This document shows, piece by piece, positions 60,701 to 64,000 of a stretch of DNA of 64,000 bases; position 1 is the first letter of the stretch; every line of letters begins with the position of its first letter. Below the pieces are notes generated by a model. That model was not told the origin of the DNA, made no database searches, and saw only the letters and a program-made list of their open reading frames with translations. The stretch spans positions 62,001-126,000 of the forward strand of contig NZ_PKOJ01000006.1 of assembly GCF_002860325.1 (NCBI RefSeq). Reading direction: 5' to 3'. The translations under genes were made by a program, and so were the position numbers. Source of the stretch: Neptunicoccus cionae. Its GTDB lineage: Bacteria > Pseudomonadota > Alphaproteobacteria > Rhodobacterales > Rhodobacteraceae.

Positions 60701-63700
60701 CGCGGGCCGGACGGTGAAATGAGAGCCGGTTGCATCAAAGTCCGCGCGCAAAGCATCGTGGCGCGCAACAATGCGGTCCAGCGCACGGTTCAGCGCGGCC
60801 ACATCAAGCGGTCCCTCCAGATGCAGCACCGCGCCTTCGTTGAAACAAAGGGAGGCCGCCTCGCCAAGCTGGCTGGTCATCCAGATTTCCCGCTGGCCTT
60901 CGGTGAGGGGAAAGATTTTCCCTGCGTATTCTTCAGCAGAAGGTGCTGCCGGTTGCTCGGTGATCTTGCCCTCACCAAGCAGAATGCCCTGTTCCTGAAG
61001 GGTGCGGACGGCACGCTCGAAACTCTCCGCCACGGCGTTCACTTCGGCATCGCCGTGTTCTGTGGTCAGGAACCCGCAGAACCCGTCCATCAGGTGCACC
61101 CCGTCATAGCGCATCAGCGGATAGAGCAGGCTTGCGCGCGCATCAAATCCGGTGACATTGGGCACGATCCAGCTTGAATGCCCTGTGACCAGTTCCGGCA
61201 GGCCACGGCTGACCAGAAAAGCGTTCATCCGCTTGCGCAACGCAATTGCGCGCGCGGCAGTATCCTTCCACAGACGATCGCCGTGGTTTTCCATATGCTC
61301 CAGCGTGGCATCAATGGCCGCCAGAACCAGCGGATGGCGCACAAAAGTCCCTGCCACATAGGTCGGCGCGACCTCCGGTTTGCTGTCATCGCCATAGGAC
61401 CAGAACCCGCCGTCGAGCGCATCAAGGAAACGCGCATCGCCCGCCAGCACGCCGATGGGCATACCGCCGCCAACAACCTTGCCATAAGTGGCCATATCGC
61501 CTTGAATACCCCATTCGCCCTGCACGCCTTTGGCGTGGGTGCGAAAGCCTGTGACCACCTCGTCAAACACCAAAGCGGCATCGATGTCTTTGGTCAACTT
61601 GCGCAAGGAGCGCACGAATTCAACAGGTTGCACCTCGGGGTGGCGGCTCTGGATCGGTTCGATAATGACCGCCGCAATCTCTTTGGCGTTCTCCTTGATC
61701 CATTCAAGCGAAGTCTCTTCGCCATAAGGCAGCACCACCATATTGGACAGGCTGCTGCGCGGAATACCGGAAGCCAGCGGCAGGGCCGCAGGGGCACCGC
61801 CACGGGATTTCCCCTTGATCAGCACCTCGTCAAACTGGCCGTGATAGTCATTGCCAAAGACGACAACCTTATCACGCCCTGTCACGGATCGCGCCAGCCG
61901 CATGGCAGACATGACCGCCTCAGAGCCGGTGTTGCAGAATGTGACCCGTTCATGTTCCACCATTCGGGCGAAACGTTCAGCCACGGCACCGGCAATTTCC
62001 GATTGCGGCCCGATGGGATAGCCCCGCTCCATCTGCGCCTGCACTGCACGGGTGACAAACTCCGGCGAGTGACCGAAAGCGGTCTGGCCGAAACCGTTCA
62101 CCAGATCAATAAATGTGTTCCCGTCAATATCCCACAGATGCGCCCCTTTCGCGCGATCAGCCACCACCGGAAAGGCCAGTTCCTTCCATTCGGGATGAAA
62201 GCCGGACACTGTGCGCGGGTCCGCATGCACGCGGCGGTATTTCTGGGCGAGCGCTTTGGATTTGGGAAACTTCGCGCTGTAGCGGCTTGCCAGATCACGG
62301 GCAAAGTCCTGTTGTGCGGGTGTCAGCTCCGCGCCTGCAAGGTTCGGTCCACGCCCCACCTTAAAGGCGGCAGGTTTGGCTTTGGCCGGTTCATCGGCTT
62401 CCTCTGGCGTGGCCTGTACCACAGGCGCAACCTGCGGCGCTGTCGGGGTCTGCGCAACCGGTGCGGGCGCCGCCACAGCCGCCTGCTGCGGGATTGAAGA
62501 ACCACCGCCGAGTGCTTGTAGTTGCTGGGCAAAAACTGCCTGCATGGTTTGCATCTGCGCCTGCATTACACCGGCCGCATCCCTGGCCAACGGGGGTGCA
62601 GGCACCGCCGATACAGGCGCCACATCTGCCACCGGAGCGGGAGCAACAACAGCAGCGGGCGTTTCTTCCACTGCGGCAGGCTCAACCGTCTCCGGTGTAT
62701 CGGCGGGCAAGGTCTCGTCCAGTTTGCCCGCCAAATCAGCGATTGTCGGATATTCCGTCAGCAAGCTGCGGAAGGTCAGGGTCACATCATATTTCTGCAA
62801 CAGCGCCTGTGAAACCTGCCCCAGAAACAGGGAATCAAACCCCAGTTCCAGATAGGTCACATTCACGTCGTCAGCGCTCAGATCCTCCCCCGACAGGTCT
62901 GACAACATGGCCAGAAGCTCTCCGCAGAAACGCTCGGTACGGGGAACAGGGGAAACATTTGCATTCATGGTCATGACCGGATCACTCTTTACTGTTTCAC
63001 AAGGAAGGGCCGCAGGTTGGGCCGTTTGGGATTGGGGGACGGTTCGGGTTTGCACCGGTTCGGGCGAAACCCAGTGGCGTTTGCGCTGGAAGGCGTAGCC
63101 CGGCAAGGAGACCCGCCGGTTGCCCCGCGCCCCAGAGAGCGCCCAGTCCACCGGCACCCCCGCGCCCCAGAGTTTTGAAAAGGCGGCAGCCATGGTAATC
63201 TCGTCGTCAGATGTTTGGGTGTGATCTGATAGCGACTGTATTATTCCACCATGGCTGCCGCGCTCCAGAGTCTGCGCAGCAAAAGCTGAAAGCGTGCGTC
63301 CAGCACCTACTTCCAGCAAAATGGCAGCCCTGTCTCGTGTGGCGGTGCGGATGCCCGCCTGAAAATTGACACAGGCCCGCGCCTGTGTGGCCCAATAGGA
63401 CGGATCAACCGCCTGTTCGGGTGTAATCCATTCCCCTGTGACGCAGGACACATAAGGGACTTTCGGTTCGTTCAGGCTGAATGCCATGAATTCACGGGAC
63501 AGGGCCTCTGATACCGGCGCCATCATCGCGGAATGAAACGCGTGGGAGGTATGCAGGCGGCTGGTCGCCAGCCCTGCCCTATCCAGCCGTTCCTTTAGCG
63601 CATCAATCGCATTTTCCGGCCCCGCCACCACCTGCAACTTTGGTGCATTCTGCGCGGCAAGATCGACGTCACCGTTCAGGAAAGGCGTCAACTCGTCCAG

Positions 63701-64000
63701 CGCAGCACGTACCGACAGCATCGCGCCGGACGGCTGATCCTGCATCAACTGACCGCGCTTGGCGATCATCTTCAGTCCGGTTTCAAAATCAAATACACCG
63801 GAGATTGCGGCAGCGGCAAACTCCCCGACCGAATGACCAATCATCGCTGTGGGCTGCACACCTCGGGACTGCCACAACCGCGCGTTTGCATATTGGATCA
63901 GGAACAGTGCAGGTTGCGTCAGTCGCGTATCGCGCAAGGCCCGCGCCGCCACTTCGTCGGACACATCAGAAAGGCAGAGGACTTCGTTAATATCGAGCCC
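57758..64000 (-). CDS. Hybrid PKS/NRPS: (KS outside)-AT-ACP-aminotransferase-C-A(Gly)-PCP, truncated by the window edge
   Basis: The reading frame is open to the right edge; 2080 residues are visible. Numbers count from the codon at 63964. AT 1-300 has the Ser45 motif GHSVGE and HAFH (141-144), typical of malonyl-CoA. ACP has S378 (LGFDSLF). An Ala/Pro linker (420-540) leads to a PLP aminotransferase (545-1000, K829 in TYGKVVGGG) of the glutamate-semialdehyde aminomutase type. C 1013-1450 has HHIICDG (1146-1152). A 1455-1950 has SGTTGTPKG, YGPTETT and YRTGD. PCP has S2001 (LGVDSL). The layout resembles the aminotransferase modules of microcystin McyE and iturin/mycosubtilin synthases, which turn a beta-keto acyl chain into a beta-amino acyl chain before condensation. 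The predicted unit is a beta-amino acyl-glycine. A KS upstream is expected but not visible. Confidence 0.93.
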   Translation of the reverse strand, partial: GLDINEVLCLSDVSDEVAARALRDTRLTQPALFLIQYANARLWQSRGVQPTAMIGHSVGEFAAAAISGVFDFETGLKMIAKRGQLMQDQPSGAMLSVRAALDELTPFLNGDVDLAAQNAPKLQVVAGPENAIDALKERLDRAGLATSRLHTSHAFHSAMMAPVSEALSREFMAFSLNEPKVPYVSCVTGEWITPEQAVDPSYWATQARACVNFQAGIRTATRDRAAILLEVGAGRTLSAFAAQTLERGSHGGIIQSLSDHTQTSDDEITMAAAFSKLWGAGVPVDWALSGARGNRRVSLPGYAFQRKRHWVSPEPVQTRTVPQSQTAQPAALPCETVKSDPVMTMNANVSPVPRTERFCGELLAMLSDLSGEDLSADDVNVTYLELGFDSLFLGQVSQALLQKYDVTLTFRSLLTEYPTIADLAGKLDETLPADTPETVEPAAVEETPAAVVAPAPVADVAPVSAVPAPPLARDAAGVMQAQMQTMQAVFAQQLQALGGGSSIPQQAAVAAPAPVAQTPTAPQVAPVVQATPEEADEPAKAKPAAFKVGRGPNLAGAELTPAQQDFARDLASRYSAKFPKSKALAQKYRRVHADPRTVSGFHPEWKELAFPVVADRAKGAHLWDIDGNTFIDLVNGFGQTAFGHSPEFVTRAVQAQMERGYPIGPQSEIAGAVAERFARMVEHERVTFCNTGSEAVMSAMRLARSVTGRDKVVVFGNDYHGQFDEVLIKGKSRGGAPAALPLASGIPRSSLSNMVVLPYGEETSLEWIKENAKEIAAVIIEPIQSRHPEVQPVEFVRSLRKLTKDIDAALVFDEVVTGFRTHAKGVQGEWGIQGDMATYGKVVGGGMPIGVLAGDARFLDALDGGFWSYGDDSKPEVAPTYVAGTFVRHPLVLAAIDATLEHMENHGDRLWKDTAARAIALRKRMNAFLVSRGLPELVTGHSSWIVPNVTGFDARASLLYPLMRYDGVHLMDGFCGFLTTEHGDAEVNAVAESFERAVRTLQEQGILLGEGKITEQPAAPSAEEYAGKIFPLTEGQREIWMTSQLGEAASLCFNEGAVLHLEGPLDVAALNRALDRIVARHDALRADFDATGSHFTVRPAYHLEVEQIPAPDGTLDAVLDRIADEEARYAFDLTAKPPVRARLVTNGQGNHGLVLNAHHIICDGWSYNIIFEELAAFYRAETGGKAGDLPVPASFAAHARTEQQGTARPETRAFWAAQYQDIPALPELPHDHPRPQRRSYAGATLTRFIPADVMVAARKAGAKQGCTLFATLFAAVQMTLGRLSGSNDVVIGVPTGGQAQLANPHMIGHAVNFLPVRAAFDPAEPVSAHLKRVSGAVMDAFEHQDYTFGTLVQDLNVPRALNRLPLTEIQFNLETLPEDLDMGAVSVKLAPNRKAASNFDMFFNVVEARDGLRVDVDYNSEVYKGSTIDRWVGHLEQVLRGLSENPQQAVQDLSLTLPAQAVAADNGYQDYDRSAMIQTLVERMALATPDAVALEDDTRQVTYRALQQDSDALAAHIQAQVTGAGQRIGLLMDRSVNMVVALLAILKAGHTYLPLDPTQPEARLKLILETARAAAVVTDTPARLSYVAETGAVLIDVFKARAGTTPAPVAHDPEDSAYIIFTSGTTGTPKGVEIPHRAVVNFLNSMAQKPGLTAQDTLLSVTTVMFDIAVLELFLPLAVGAKCVIASKEQVLDGFALVERLEQGDITVMQATPTLWDMVLDAGFAPKAGMKLLAGGEPLPRDLAARMLSQGAELWNMYGPTETTIWSAVAKVAADEPITIGHAIANTDLLILDNTDKPVPVGVTGELNIGGDGLAKGYLDRPDLTGKAFRSVTVNGTPQRLYRTGDLARKNADGTIEVLGRIDTQVKLRGFRIELGEIESRLRSLDGVHKAAVDVKTRASGDRQLVAYIVAENGAAPDASDMRQSLGAVLPNYMVPQAYVMLEALPQTANGKLDRKSLPEPDTAPDILVDTVALSGQTAKTPTEEKILEIWTNVLGQEGISTTDTLFDLGVDSLMVFRIAARLVEAGLNLQAKHLLDHPSISELAAFADSRVGADVPKVAAAPSLKDFRNGARRGVGIVQ

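Overview
The window is chromosomal DNA from an alphaproteobacterium, most likely a marine member of the Rhodobacteraceae (Roseobacter group). This rests on family content: an NDUFA12-type complex I protein beside mlaD, a DUF2155 protein and accB-accC-aat; a DUF992 protein; an HWE/HisKA_2-type kinase; and a Glu/Ala-rich protein that I associate with Rhodobacterales. I saw no phage, insertion sequence or CRISPR array. One tRNA gene (Gly, UCC) is present.

Left part (1-18.5 kb) is core metabolism: glutathione reductase (cut by the window edge) with ribose-5-phosphate isomerase, L-serine dehydratase, thiamine pyrophosphokinase, a GMC oxidoreductase coupled to a LysE exporter, release factor 2, an aminotransferase, a periplasmic DsbA-like protein, accB-accC-aat, the DUF2155/MlaD/NDUFA12 set, a YdcF protein and an ABC exporter.

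18.6-35.7 kb is a large catabolic island for an unidentified carbohydrate or sugar acid. One arm (minus) holds an oxidoreductase and two sugar-isomerase-fold proteins. The divergent arm (plus) holds a third isomerase-fold protein, an enolase-superfamily dehydratase, a FadR-type GntR regulator and a 2-hydroxyacid dehydrogenase. A six-gene ABC importer (minus) follows, and then a Tm-1-like UPF0261 protein, a PEP-hydrolase-family protein, a cupin and an M24 protein (plus). Three perfect TGGTNNNACCA palindromes, plus one imperfect copy, lie upstream of these four transcription units. They match the FadR-type GntR operator, so the island looks like a single regulon under its own regulator.

35.7-41.7 kb is mixed: acyl-CoA dehydrogenase, DUF992, a cold-shock protein with a clear terminator, a GAF histidine kinase that seems to lack a normal start codon, threonine ammonia-lyase and a lytic transglycosylase.

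41.8-52.5 kb is an exopolysaccharide locus: an RTX protein with a glycosidase-like front half, a divergent secreted glycosidase-like protein, two family 4 glycosyltransferases, a Wzy-like polymerase and a Wzc/ExoP tyrosine autokinase. No priming transferase, flippase or outer-membrane exporter is visible.

52.5-64 kb is the left end of a hybrid polyketide/nonribosomal-peptide cluster: a membrane-anchored CocE/NonD hydrolase, a phosphopantetheinyl transferase, a C-PCP-TE protein and a large AT-ACP-aminotransferase-C-A-PCP protein that runs off the right edge. The adenylation domain reads as glycine-specific. The terminal module is odd: its A domain is reduced to a tail remnant, and its thioesterase-like domain has Cys in place of the nucleophile Ser and appears to lack the catalytic His. 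This degenerate termination module is the most unusual thing I see in the window.
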